Assembly: GCA_030052745.1 (NCBI GenBank)
Contig: JANBVO010000023.1
Span: forward strand, 496,001 to 560,000
Source: Pleurostoma richardsiae
Taxonomy: Eukaryota > Ascomycota > Sordariomycetes > Calosphaeriales > Pleurostomataceae
DNA: 64,000 nucleotides
Reading direction: 5' to 3'
Of this stretch, positions 22,289 through 33,600 are shown piece after piece. How positions within the stretch are numbered: position 1 is the stretch's first letter; each line of letters begins with the position of its first letter. Under the pieces are notes generated by a model that saw only the letters and a list, made by a program, of their open reading frames with translations, had not been told where the DNA came from and did not search any database. The translations under genes were made by a program, and so were the position numbers.

Positions 22289-23554
22289 TCACAGCCTCAT
22301 AAGCTCCGTCATGTCCCGCATCCGGTAGTCCAGCACGGGCGTGACCCAGTCGTCCTCGACGAGCGAGTACGACTCCGACGTGTTCCCCCTCGGCTTCCGC
22401 GGGTTGACCGCCCAGTAGCCAAAGTCCGCGTCCAGCGCCTTCAGGTACCGCATCAGGTTCAGCCAGTAGTTCGCGTCGCCCAGGCTCGGCCCCGCCGGCG
22501 CGCCGAACTCCCCGATCCACACGGGCGCCAGGTTGCCCTCGACGAGGTACGCCCAGTTCTCTCGCATGCCGCGCACGAAGGCCGCATAGCTCCGCTTCGA
22601 GTAGCGACCCCCGACGCTGCCCCAGCCGGACCACGCGTACACGTGCGCCGAGTAGACGATGCGGCCGTCGAGGTCGAGCCGCACCGGCCGCGCCGACACC
22701 CCGGACAGGTCGTTACCGCTCTCGGTGCCGCCCACGACAACCAGCCAGTCCGGGTTCAGCTTGAGCAGGCGGTTCCCCGCGCGCTCGGCCGCGGCCGCCC
22801 ACTTCTCCCAGGGCATGGTGCCCCACAGGCCGCGGACCTCGTTGCGCAGGTCGGCGCCGATGACGCGCGGGTTGGCGGCGAGGCGGGACATGAGGGTCTC
22901 CCAGTGCTGGATCCACTCCTCCTCGGTCTGCTGGACGCGGCACAGGGGGCCGAGGTGGTCATTGGCCCAGCCGGCGTCGCAGGGGTCGGCGCCGCAGCAC
23001 CACGTCGCCGTGGTGATGTGGTTGTTGACGATGACGGCGACGCCGGCCTCGGTCAGGGCCTCGACGACGGCCCCGAAGACGTCCAGCGCTCGGCTGCCGT
23101 TCAGGTCCGGGTTGGCCGCGAGCAGGCGGCCAGGGACCTCCGGGTTCGAGATGACCATCTCGTCCGAGTAGGGCAGGCGCACGGAGTTGAAGCCGAGCGA
23201 GCGGATGGTGCGGGCGATGACGTCGCGGTGCTGCACGTCGAGGCCGGAGGGCACGAACAGCTCGTCGGAGGCGCCGTACCAGTTGACGCTGGCGAGATTG
23301 AAGCGGCGGCCCGTCGTGTCGACGATGTCCCGGCCTCGCGCGCGCAGCGGCAGCTCGTACGTCTCTATGCCGGCGTCTGGCCGGGGCGGCTGCAGCGGGC
23401 GCTGGCCGAAGAGGCGGGCGCCCTCGTCGGGCACCCACCGGACACTGAGCGCCGCCTCGGCCTTCCACATGTAGTGGAAGGAGGCCCCCACCACCAGGAG
23501 GGCCAGGACGAGGAACATGCGCGCTGAATTGGACGCGAAACGGTTTGGCCGCAT
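22289..23554 (-). CDS. Membrane-anchored glycoside hydrolase family 5
   Basis: Single exon, 421 aa from the first in-frame ATG (the frame is open 18 codons further but starts with TTG). Residues ~13-30 (MFLVLALLVVGASFHYMW) after a short basic head make a signal anchor, so the enzyme is probably a type II membrane or secretory protein. The rest is a GH5 (clan A) TIM barrel: FNLASVNWYG, GFNSVRLPYSDE, VIVNNHITTATWCC, DLRNE with the acid/base glutamate near 237, YSAHVYAW and WIGEFG with the nucleophile near 349. Both catalytic glutamates are present, so it should be active on a beta-glycan or glycoconjugate. The WCC segment resembles subfamily 11-like sequences, but I cannot assign a subfamily or substrate. 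Confidence 0.88.
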   Translation of the reverse strand: MRPNRFASNSARMFLVLALLVVGASFHYMWKAEAALSVRWVPDEGARLFGQRPLQPPRPDAGIETYELPLRARGRDIVDTTGRRFNLASVNWYGASDELFVPSGLDVQHRDVIARTIRSLGFNSVRLPYSDEMVISNPEVPGRLLAANPDLNGSRALDVFGAVVEALTEAGVAVIVNNHITTATWCCGADPCDAGWANDHLGPLCRVQQTEEEWIQHWETLMSRLAANPRVIGADLRNEVRGLWGTMPWEKWAAAAERAGNRLLKLNPDWLVVVGGTESGNDLSGVSARPVRLDLDGRIVYSAHVYAWSGWGSVGGRYSKRSYAAFVRGMRENWAYLVEGNLAPVWIGEFGAPAGPSLGDANYWLNLMRYLKALDADFGYWAVNPRKPRGNTSESYSLVEDDWVTPVLDYRMRDMTELMRL

Positions 23555-25852
23555 CGGAGGCGGCGGGGAAGGTCTCAAAACCTTCGGTGTTCTAGAAGCG
23601 TAGTTCAAGGTTTTACTGTGTCCACCGGCGGGACTATGCCATGTTTGAAGCCAGCGGAGTGTACGAGAAATACAGTCTATATTCAGGTCTAAGGCATAAA
23701 GGTAGGTAGGTGGTATGTGTGAATGGTCAACGAAGCTCGGAGTCTTGAGGTAATCGTAGGTCTCGAGTGATTCTAGGAGGACGGGTCAACAAAAGCGGCC
23801 TCACAGGCCAGGCGCGGAGAGACATGAGCAAGGAAAGGAGCTGATAGGAGAAGAAACCCCGTGGCCGAGCATGATTCGGGTCCGGAGCGAACAGCAATAG
23901 ATGATGGCGAGGCGGGTGAGCAAAGTGCAGCGGGGGAGGAGTGTGGAGTGAGTGAGTGGCCATTCTACGGATGTCTCGGTATGCGGTCAGCCTGTAGCGC
24001 TGTGGTGGTACCTTGAAAAGACCCCCGGCTAGGTACCCGTAGGCGTCGAGGCGGGGCTAGGAAGAAATCTCAGGTACATGGGCAGGTAGTAAGAAGCATG
24101 CAGACCAACGCGACTGTGTGCCAGCCCTGGCAAACTGCCAAGAACACACCACCATGGAGCGGAGGATTGCTAGAGGTGTACCTGCAGCTGTCCAGGCGGT
24201 AAGGCAGGATGTTGGAGGAGCGGAGAGCGGCGGTGGAGAACGTGAGGACGTGCCAGAGTGTACCTCTCTTAGCTGCGTAAAAGCGGGCGGATCAATAAGG
24301 AGGAGGTGTGACGGGATGCACTTCCACGTCCCAGTCATACCATGCCTCAGTGCATGTCATCCGGGATGCTCGGAGGCCGGGCATTGGCAGCGACCCGATC
24401 GGACAGGCGTACTGTACACACGAGAAATGGTACAAACCACCCATTAAGTCATCAGAAAGGGGCAGGGGCTTGTTGGAGTGCAATTGCAGTCTGGTATCAG
24501 TTCTCAGGGAATTGAAAAGCATTGCAGATATCAACTCTGTTAGTTATGGAGGTTGAAGCGGGGGTGACGCGGTACCTGATCGTGACTTTGATGGACAGAT
24601 TGCGACTAAACGTGCATTGCTAAGTCAGGTACTGTACCTGAGTTGACTTACCACCTTTTTCCTATTCTGGTACCTCGACACGTGGTCTCTCGTAGTGTGT
24701 GACTCTCGTGTCTGTCCACCTAGGTATATAGGTAGTTAAGTTGTGACTATGCATAAGACAGATGGGGAGAGAGCGAGAGATACTTTAGAGACAGCAGAGA
24801 AAGAAAACGCTTCTTATGTTTTGTGTCCGTAAGGTATATACAATTGGTATCATATCCGACTTTGTCGTCGAGGGAACGTATAGAAATAACAGCAAAGTAA
24901 AACATCTTCGCCAAGTTTCGTGATCCCCTTGATCCACCTCTTCCTTCTTCCCTCTTCGTCTCGCGGTGCGCTCGTCTCCTGCCTCGCACCCTGCAAGCCT
25001 GGTCTGGCCGCAGAGTGTCCGCCTGCCTGCTCAATTACCTCCCCACAAGCCAGTCGGCACTATATCGCGCCGTTGTGACCTGGAGAGGACGGAGCTCAGT
25101 GCGATCCTGGCTGTGATCCCAACCCACCAGCCGCGAACTGCGTCTGGAAATCCCAGCACCAGAGAGATGCAAGGAGACGGGAACAGGAACGTCGGATAGA
25201 TGCCACTCACTCCATCCATCATCCTTCAGAGCATCGTACCCGCGTCATCGTTCGACTTCCGTCATGCATGTTTCCGTCTTGCCTCAACCGACAAGCTTTC
25301 CCGTCGTTCCCTCGTTTGTTGAATTACACAACCCCGCCGGCCATCACCACCAGTTCCAAAGCCATCCTCCTGCTCCCCGGAGCACAAGGCCGGAGAGGGA
25401 TGGACGGAAATTAAGACTTTTTTGAGACACAGTGTATGTGCTCCCATTTCCAGGGGAAATCCCTCTCCCATAGCAGCAGCACACACATTCCCGTTCCCGT
25501 TCCTTTTGACGCCGCGCTCCGCAAAATCGGTTTCCGCACAATACAAGGTAGAAATATGGGGGTGGTGGTGGATGTCGGCCCCTCGCTTCCTCGTCCAGTC
25601 GTCGTGAGATCCGTCGGTCGAAGACAAGGGAAATAGATACAAAAGGGAGGCGAGGCTCTGCCCTTCTTATAGAGATACAGAGCTGCTCCTCTCTCTCTTA
25701 TTCTGTTTAGAAGATGGTCGACAGGAAGGTGACTTGCTCGGCACGTGAGTGCATTCGTGAAATCTTTCGGCTTTTGAAAAGGCTGGTATCTTCGTCCTTC
25801 CTTCTCTTGGTATTGGGGTATTTGTATCATTCGCGTTGGTGCCGGAAAGCAA
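23555..25852. other. Intergenic, GH5 promoter and 3' flank of the receptor gene
   Basis: These 2.3 kb hold no gene that I can support. They contain TAGGTAGG-type motifs at 23701-23711, 24029-24042 and 24719-24738. The last 800 bases next to 25853 are C/T-rich on the plus strand and are probably receptor 3' UTR. Confidence 0.45.
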
Positions 25853-27666
25853 TCATATCCTGTTCATCCCCAGAGGATTCATGTCCTCATATTCCATGTT
25901 GCTGGTGCCGGGGCGCGCGTACGTCTCCCTGGCGTCCCACGACCCGCTGCCCTGCTGCGGTGGCCTCGGGCTCGAGAAGGACCGCGCCGGCGTGTGGTAC
26001 CGCGCGGTCTGGCCGAAGTAGTCAGGCGTCCGCCGACCGTTAGCGCTGGCAAAGCTGCCAGTGTGGTTGTGACCGCCTCCGCCGGGGCTGGTGGCGTCGG
26101 GGCTGGTGGTGGCACCGCTGTACATGTTGTAGTAAGCTAGGCCCGAGGGCGGCGGTGACCTGGCCCGACTGGCAGCAGACGGCGACATGGGGGACACTGC
26201 CGAGGGGGTTACTACGTCGTCCACCATGGTCTTCCCGGAGTCCCGGGATAACATCTCGTACGAACGTGGGTCTTTCTTGAGGTCGTCGAGCCGCGCGTCG
26301 ACCGACACGAACTCCCGCTTGCTGCGTGCGGGAGTCTTGGTTACCAGCTCCATCCACCCGGTGACCATGGACCACCGGCCGAGGAGAATTATAAGCCAAA
26401 TGCCGTTCATCTGCAATGACGTCCACGGTCAATACACCAGCACAGAGATCGCGAATTAAGACAGCGGGACGCAAAAATCACTCACCGAGAGGAGCAGCAG
26501 CACCGCACCGACTGTTGCCATGTTGACAACCAACGAGCTCGCTTGGTTGAGGCACTTGTTCTTGTCGCCGCCGTTGAGCACCAAGCAGGTCACCCACTCG
26601 GTCGCCTTGTCCGGGTCATGCTTGACCGTCTCCAACGTGTTGTCCTGGAACACGAAGACGACAGAGAACAAGATCACGTCCGCGACGATGATAAGCGCGA
26701 TTGCGATGCCACGCCACTGCAGCTGGATAACACGACGTACACGGCGGTACGCTTGCCGAGGCGTCATGGTCCGGATGCTGTTCGTATATGACGGCATGTT
26801 AGAGCCTTCGGTCGAGGCGCTGTTGTCAGCGAGCGAGGCCAGGTACACCTTGATGCAGTAGCCGAACGTCGCGAACTGGATGACGATAGTGAAGCCGGCG
26901 AAGACGAGGAGTGGGATCCAGAGGTCTGCTAGGCTGTTCTTGTGGTTGATATGGCAGGTCGACCCGAAGCGGAACGAGACACCGCTCAGGGTGAGCGCAA
27001 GGATGATGCCGATAATGGGGATGCCCCAGCCGGCGACGTGCGCGAGCCACATGAAGTTCCTTCCGACCACGAGCTGCCAGCAGATCTGGAGGTGCAGAGA
27101 CAGCGATCGCAAGAACACCCACAAGATTCCAGCCCATCCACCCAAAATAAGGATGGAACCGGATGCAGCACAAACAGAGCTCGAGTTCATCCCGTTCGGC
27201 GTAATGTCATCGTAGCACTCAGTTGGCTGTCCCGCCAGAGGTATCACAAAGCCAAGCTCCATGCTGTCAGTTCTACTTCGGATAGAAGACATGGGAGCAT
27301 TTTCGCTTACATTCATCAACACGACAGCAATGGTCAGAGAGATGCTCAGGTAGTGTCGATGCGTCTTCTCTACGGGGAGGACTAGCCACGACAGGAGCAG
27401 AAAGACTGAGCAGATCATCGAGACAACTGAGACCCATTCTGCTGCCAGTCCCAGAGTGTTGAAGGTATCGGGATACGCCCAGTCCGTCATGGGACAGGGC
27501 ACACAACATGTGAGGTTGAAGTACGCCTGGCATACTCGACCTTCGGCAACTGCAATCACGATTAGCAAGACATAGAGTGGCTCGAGGGAGCATTTAACAT
27601 ACATCCGCCGCCCGGCGTTACAAAGTCCGCCTCGTTGAGGAACGGCGTCGGGCAATCGGTCGCCAT
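25853..27666 (-). CDS. Seven-transmembrane receptor, fungal Frizzled/cAR-like family
   Basis: Four exons (27666-27603, 27549-27311, 27256-26486, 26410-25853) give 543 aa. A short cysteine-rich N-terminus (GRVCQAYFNLTCCVPCPMTD) precedes seven hydrophobic segments between ~45 and ~375. Recognisable family segments are FVIPLAGQPTECYDDITP, ASGSILILGGWAGILWVF, VSFRFGSTCHINHKNSLAD and the third intracellular loop ending RQAYRRVRRVIQLQWRG. The 170-residue tail is Ser/Pro/Gly-rich and cytosolic. This matches a family of filamentous-fungal GPCR-like proteins with a Frizzled/Dictyostelium cAR fold; the ligand is unknown. The intron at 27257-27310 is 54 nt and in frame: retention inserts 18 residues before the FVIPL strand. 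Splicing gives the family-like junction LMN/LGFVIPL. Confidence 0.86.
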
Positions 27667-30600
27667 CTTTGCTTTCCTACGTGTAAGAATCTAGGCGGGT
27701 GGCCGCCGTTACACCACACACCAAGCTTTTAAGCGAAGTTCACCAGATTATACAGGCTCTGGCGTCCGCGAGTTGCGATTGCGCTCTTCAATTGCGCTTG
27801 TGACACCCTTCAGCACAGGTCGAATATGCAGGTCTCAGATTGCAGTGAGATCGCTCGGTTCTCGGCGCAGAATAGGATGGGCGGCCAGGAAGACTTTCCT
27901 GGGTGTCGTCGCGGGGTAATGGTGATTTTCAAGCGCCCATTGGCATCAATTGATGGTATCTCTCGGGATATTGCGACAAAGGTAGAGATCGTTAGAGTGG
28001 CGCCGGCGTATATAACAACAGAAACTGGGCAGGAACGGCGATTGCAGTCAAGATATCCGCATTGCTGACGGTGCGGAATCGTGTATTACGGTAGAGATGA
28101 GGCGGATCTCAAACAAGGAGAGGGAGGGAGAGGTCCTAGTTTAGCATTGAAGAATCAAAAGGGACAAACCAACAGAAAGAGAGGTCTGGAAGAGTGTGGT
28201 TCCCATCAAGCGGAACAAGAGGGTCAAGAGAGAGAGGGACAGGACGGAGAAGGGTGCAGGGCATATGTAACAGAGGAACCAGTGACCAGCTCCGTACCCA
28301 GCACCGCGAACCGAGATCTCGCTAGGAGGGAACTGGGGGAGGTCACTCACGATGGGTCGGCGAGCCAGGCATCTCACTCGCCGGTCTCTGCTCTCTGCCT
28401 CGTCCAGGGCTCCTCTTCTCCTCCCGCAGGGGACCCTCGTGGACTGTCTTCGACGGGTGCCACCACCTTTGGCCCTAGGGCCTTCTCTTCTCGGCACTAG
28501 CACGAGGAGCGAGGGCCAGTCTGGTCCGACTCCAAGGAGTCCCTTCTGTCCAGCCTGCCAGCCAGGATGGGCAATTCCCACATCGATCAATTTCGAGGCC
28601 AGCATTGGCAGTGGGACTCGGCGACGGTGCGGGAGGGCCAAGGCCCGCCGCGTCTCTCCCGGTGCTTCTGGTGCGATGGTGGCCTAGCTCCGCTGCAACT
28701 CCGTACTATTTCGCGCGACTGCAAGGGTGTCTGATTGGAGAGCAGCAAGGCCTAGCCCGGGAGGGGCAATTTTTCTCTCGAGGGCAGAAGATGACGAGCC
28801 GGGGTGCCAGGGTCCAGTCATGGATTCTGGCCTTGAGGGGTGGAGGGGCAAGGGGCAAGGGGGTGGCAGGGGGGTTAGTGGAAGTGCGAAAGTCTTACCA
28901 AGACCAGGACCCCCGGCCAAGAAGCCGGGTCTGCATGAGTGTGCGGCCGATAAGTCAAGGGTACAGGGGCCCCGGACGGTACGCTACAAGCGTGGTACTG
29001 TCTGAATGAGTGATGGTGCCATACGATGAAGAACAGTCCCCTTGTCCCCTGGGCTCGGCGCATTGTCTTCGGGAATTATCTTGCCATGAGTACGCAGCAG
29101 CACTCGAGTACCGCCACTTTTTTCTCATCTCCATCCGTGTGTCTCACTGCCACCTAATCGCAACCGTAAACGATGGGGTTGCGTGCTCCGTGTGTCACTG
29201 TACAGTAGCTGCATGGTCTCGGGCGCTCTCTCGCGCTCCCGCCCTCCTCCAACGCGGCGACTATCAGCGAGTCCGTCGCCCGTCGTCCGTCGCCCATCGC
29301 CCGTCGCCTCGTGCTAGAACGCCAAACGGTGTCGGGAGGGAGTAGCGCGGGAAGAAGAAAGGCGGAAGGGCAGTCTAGAGTCTCGGTCGGCCCCTCCCCT
29401 CCACTGTTGCGACATCAATCTAAATTTTCCAACGGCGCCATTGTTCCTAACGGTACTTTAGCGCCAGAGGGATTCTCTGTCTTTTGACTCCTGACCGCGC
29501 ATTAGGCCGGACGCGTACCGTTCACACGGAGATGCGCTATTCCTCCGTTGATCTTAGCCATGGCAGCTCGCCTCGCCCTCGAGTGCCTCGAAGACCAACC
29601 ACCCACAGTCCCACACTGTGGTTGCTCGTGCTGCCCCCAGATTCCACCAGAACCGCACGTGTGGGCGTCTTGCGCATCACCTGACAAGACCAACCAGTGA
29701 GGAAAAGAAAAGATGCGGTCTGTCTCGGCTTGTACAAGATTGTCTTACATTTGACTCAGATCTCATGCGCCTCCACGACCCAAAGACAGCTCCCTCGTCG
29801 GTGATTTGCCAAGTTATGCTCGACTTGTCCCGGTGAGCACACGGGGATACTTAATCTGCACCCTACAGGACCTGAGAGAGCCGATGCAACCTAGTCTGCG
29901 AGAACGAGAACGTCGATTGGTCCCCCTTATTGCGGGTTGTGACGCTGTCGGAACAAGTTCCAGCTCTCTCATTCACACGGTTGTCAGGGCTGGGGAAGAA
30001 GGTTCCATCGCCTCTTCCGGGAAGTCGCGATCCGCCTTGTCCAGACAGAACGTCTGTGAGGGGTTCTCACGGCCTGTCCGTCTGTCTGTCGATCAACTGC
30101 CCACGACTGCTTGCTGCGCGGAAGGTGATCCTCTTCCAAATCTGCACGTGTAGGGGTGCAATGTAAGTGGACCTTGTATACTCAGTATCAGTATCAATCC
30201 CCACGAGCCATTTGCAGTAGCAGTAGGCTGTGTGCACTGTGCTCTCCACGTCGTACGATAAAGCTGGGAGACAGACCTTTTCGGTTCATTGCTGCACTGT
30301 CGTGACTGGCATCCGTACGACCGTCCAAGAGGAAGCTTAACTGGGGCTGAACGTTTTGTCGGACAGAGCTAAGGCTGTCACTGGTAACCGGAGAGTCTCG
30401 AAAAGTCTTGCTCCAGCTTCCACAGCCGCCCAATCCAAACCGTCAATTGATCTCACCGGCCCGTTAGGAGATTGACATTTCAGTAGTGCCAATCCTCCGG
30501 CAATCCTGTCGGTGCCGGCATGCGTCTCCCCTGAAGTCCCGAACAAAAGCCGTCGAGACTGTTGGGACTCCATCTGTTATGACTCGGGCGAGGTTACGGG

Positions 30601-33600
30601 GGGACTCCTTAGCAGGTGCTGAGAGTCAGACACTCGCCAGTATTCCGTGCATATCTAAGCTGGCACAGCCGCTAGGTACCACGCAAGCAGACAACGTTGC
30701 GCGCAGCCTCGTATCTGTTTCTATCGTAGAAGATTCCGCCACCATACCCTCATGACTACGCTGCCGAATCCAGTTGGGGTTGTAAGAAACAGCCTTGATC
30801 CCTGTGCTTCGGCGATGTTCTCCCTTGCCGAAACAGGCCGCGAAAAGCCACAGCTCAAAGAACGACGAGAAAGTGTTGATCATTCCACCGATATGCGGGG
30901 TAGGAACCGCCCAGATGGCTGAGACAGCATGTCCAAGCTCCTCTCAAAGGGCTTTTGCTGTGCCGGATAGGTCGTCTATTCGAGGCCGGGGCAACAGCAG
31001 GAACAGCTGAACAAGACGATTACGGCACCCGACAGAATGCCAGGCGGCGTAGATGCAAAGAGAAGCCAAACAACATGCAGGGAAAGCGTCGAATGGCACG
31101 CGGCCCCTGCACCTCTGCCTCAGCAATGGTGAAAGGCGGGACGGCGGTGAGCCTGTTACATCACAGAATCTTCTCCAAGGCTCCTGAGTGGTTGCCGCGT
31201 CACTCTTGCCCTTCCAATCCAGGCTCTTCCTCGTGCTTCATCCAACAGAGGTCTCGGATCAGCCTCGTACCTCACAGACTGCTGAGAAGGCAAGCATAAC
31301 TGATAGGGCTGCTGTACGATTCGTCATTTGTCTCAGGCCGATCTACCTGCTCGATTGGTGGCCATGGTATGGTAAAGCCCGGAACGCCTTGATGATGTCT
31401 TTACCCGGCATCTCATGCCATCTTCCGGGTTCCAGGAGTCAGGAGTTCCAAGCCGCTCCATGTGGGGTAGCTTGCAAGGGGAACAGAGCGCATCAGTCTG
31501 ACTTCGATAGTCTCAGAGTTTCCAAGGCGTAAGCAGACTCGGCAGGCTCTTCCCGCCTTCAAAGTCTTCACCATCGCGCAAGTCTCACCCCTCCACAGTT
31601 GCCAATCAAGGTAGAGGCGCCTGGATCATGCTCCTAAAGCTCCTCCCAGTCTCGCACCTCGCGACAGGAGAGGTCGAATTCCAAGATGCTGAGATCCTGA
31701 TTATGATGTTGTTCGAGTCACTAAAATCTGCGGAAATCTGCGGAAATCTGCAGGCAAGGCGTTTCCGTCCTATGAAAAATGCCAGCACACGCCTGCCGTG
31801 ATAGCACGCAGCTGTTCGCGGGGTCAGGCCGCCTCATCACACGTGGCGCTTAAGCTTCGCATGAATCCGGCCTGTTGCAGCTGACGTTGGTTCAGGCTAT
31901 CGCGGCGTCGAAGCAAGGTCGCCTCTAACTCAGGGCGCCACCCGAGGCTCCTTTGCGAGACGAGGTGCTCCTCGTTTCGCTACCGTCATGCGCGTGCTGC
32001 AGGCGCGCTCTTTCGGCTACCTAGCCGGCCTGTCCCGGTTTTACTGACAACTTTGCGCTTCGCAAGGTGGCATCAATCCCTCGGAGCTCATTCCGTGTGA
32101 TAAGATCGCCAACTACTAGCAAGGCGTCGGGGATCTCAAACGCCAACACAACTGACAGCCCCAAAGAGCCATCAACCCTTGTTGAAACCACACGCCGTAT
32201 ACTCAGAGCCTAGCAGGTTTTGTCTCGGCTGTTGCTGCCGAACGCGCCGCTCGTTGGAGGCTTTCCGAGACGTAGTCTTGGATGTTGAGGTTTCTGAATC
32301 GTCGTACGGTGACAACACCAGAATCCGTGTATCTGAGCACGGAATCACGGCGTAGAAACGGCACTTGAAACCCACAGGGAGAGTAGATAGCTAGCCTGTG
32401 CCGGACAACGAACGGTGCGATTGCGAGCTACTAGACAGCTAGGGCGACGGTCGAATCGAAAGCTTGAAGCTGCCGGCGACGCCCCGACTCAAGCCACTTG
32501 CTGTGCGATAGCAACATGCCATATGCAGGAGCCCAAGTCGATTACGGCATCGTGAAACACGCTGTCCACTTCCATGCTCCACTGTCGCTTGTCGGTCGCG
32601 CGCCACCGAAAGGGTACCTAACCAGCCCAACGTAGACTTCTCCGCGAGTTAGCGTTATCCCTTCTCACTGCGGCCGCGAGGTAAACCCCAAATTGCTACA
32701 TTGGTATCGGACGCTGAGTGTTCCCAAAGATAGCCCTCGGTATCTGGCGCCAACCCTGGGTGCGAGACACTGTGCGGCACGGCACACCTGCTGCGTGCGG
32801 CTTGTCTGCCGTGTCCGCGGACATGAGGAGACGCAGCCAAGGCAGGCGAACCTTCTTCTAGAAGGCCGGTGGAAAGGCCCAGCGATACCCAACGGCTCGG
32901 TATCAATTCGGCCCCTCACTTCCCCTCTTAGGAAAAGCGTACGGTGGATGCACATTGGTGAAAGGAGCGCCATGTTTCATGCAGTGGCCTCTTTTTCTTC
33001 TTTCCTTTTCGTCTCCTGCAGTGCCAAAGAGCAGAGAAGCCCTCGTCGAAGATCATCCCACCCTGCAGTCTGCAAGCCATCTTTCTGGGCTCAATGCGCG
33101 AGCTTCTCAACAAGTCATGACTGGCCTCAATCATATGTCGATGCCAGTCCTCAGACCTCGGTACATGCAAGAGCCCAATGCTGGCTCGTGCCAGGCGCGA
33201 ACAATTATGCACTGCGTGCGGTCTTCTGGGAACCTTCAGTCGCGCGGCACCTCCAGGCTCCCAACCTCCTCAGAGGCGGCTTGTTGTAGTGCTTCCACTT
33301 TGAATACTCTTACGGCGTAGTACGCTCCACACTCTCCCTGGTGAACAAATCCTTCCTTGGGTCCATCACGTTACATCTCCACCATCTCTGCATCCCATGC
33401 GACGGGACGTCTCCCACACGCGCGATGGCGTCCCGCGTGTACTGCAGCTGCACAATGAGCACTTTTCTACTTGCGTAAAATCTTGGTGCCGACGCAGCTC
33501 CTACATCCCCGCACGGACAGCGGAATTAAGGCGCCGGCGACTCGCGCCATGACCACAGAGGTATTCTGCCGTTAGAACAGTGCTGACCGGCTCGGACTTG

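Noticed and set aside
22643-23527. 294-codon antisense frame over the GH5 gene
   Set aside because: Mirror of a GC-rich coding exon; no motif.
32693-33289. 198-codon plus frame in the gene-poor region
   Set aside because: Composition and codon use like random GC-rich DNA; no recognisable motif.
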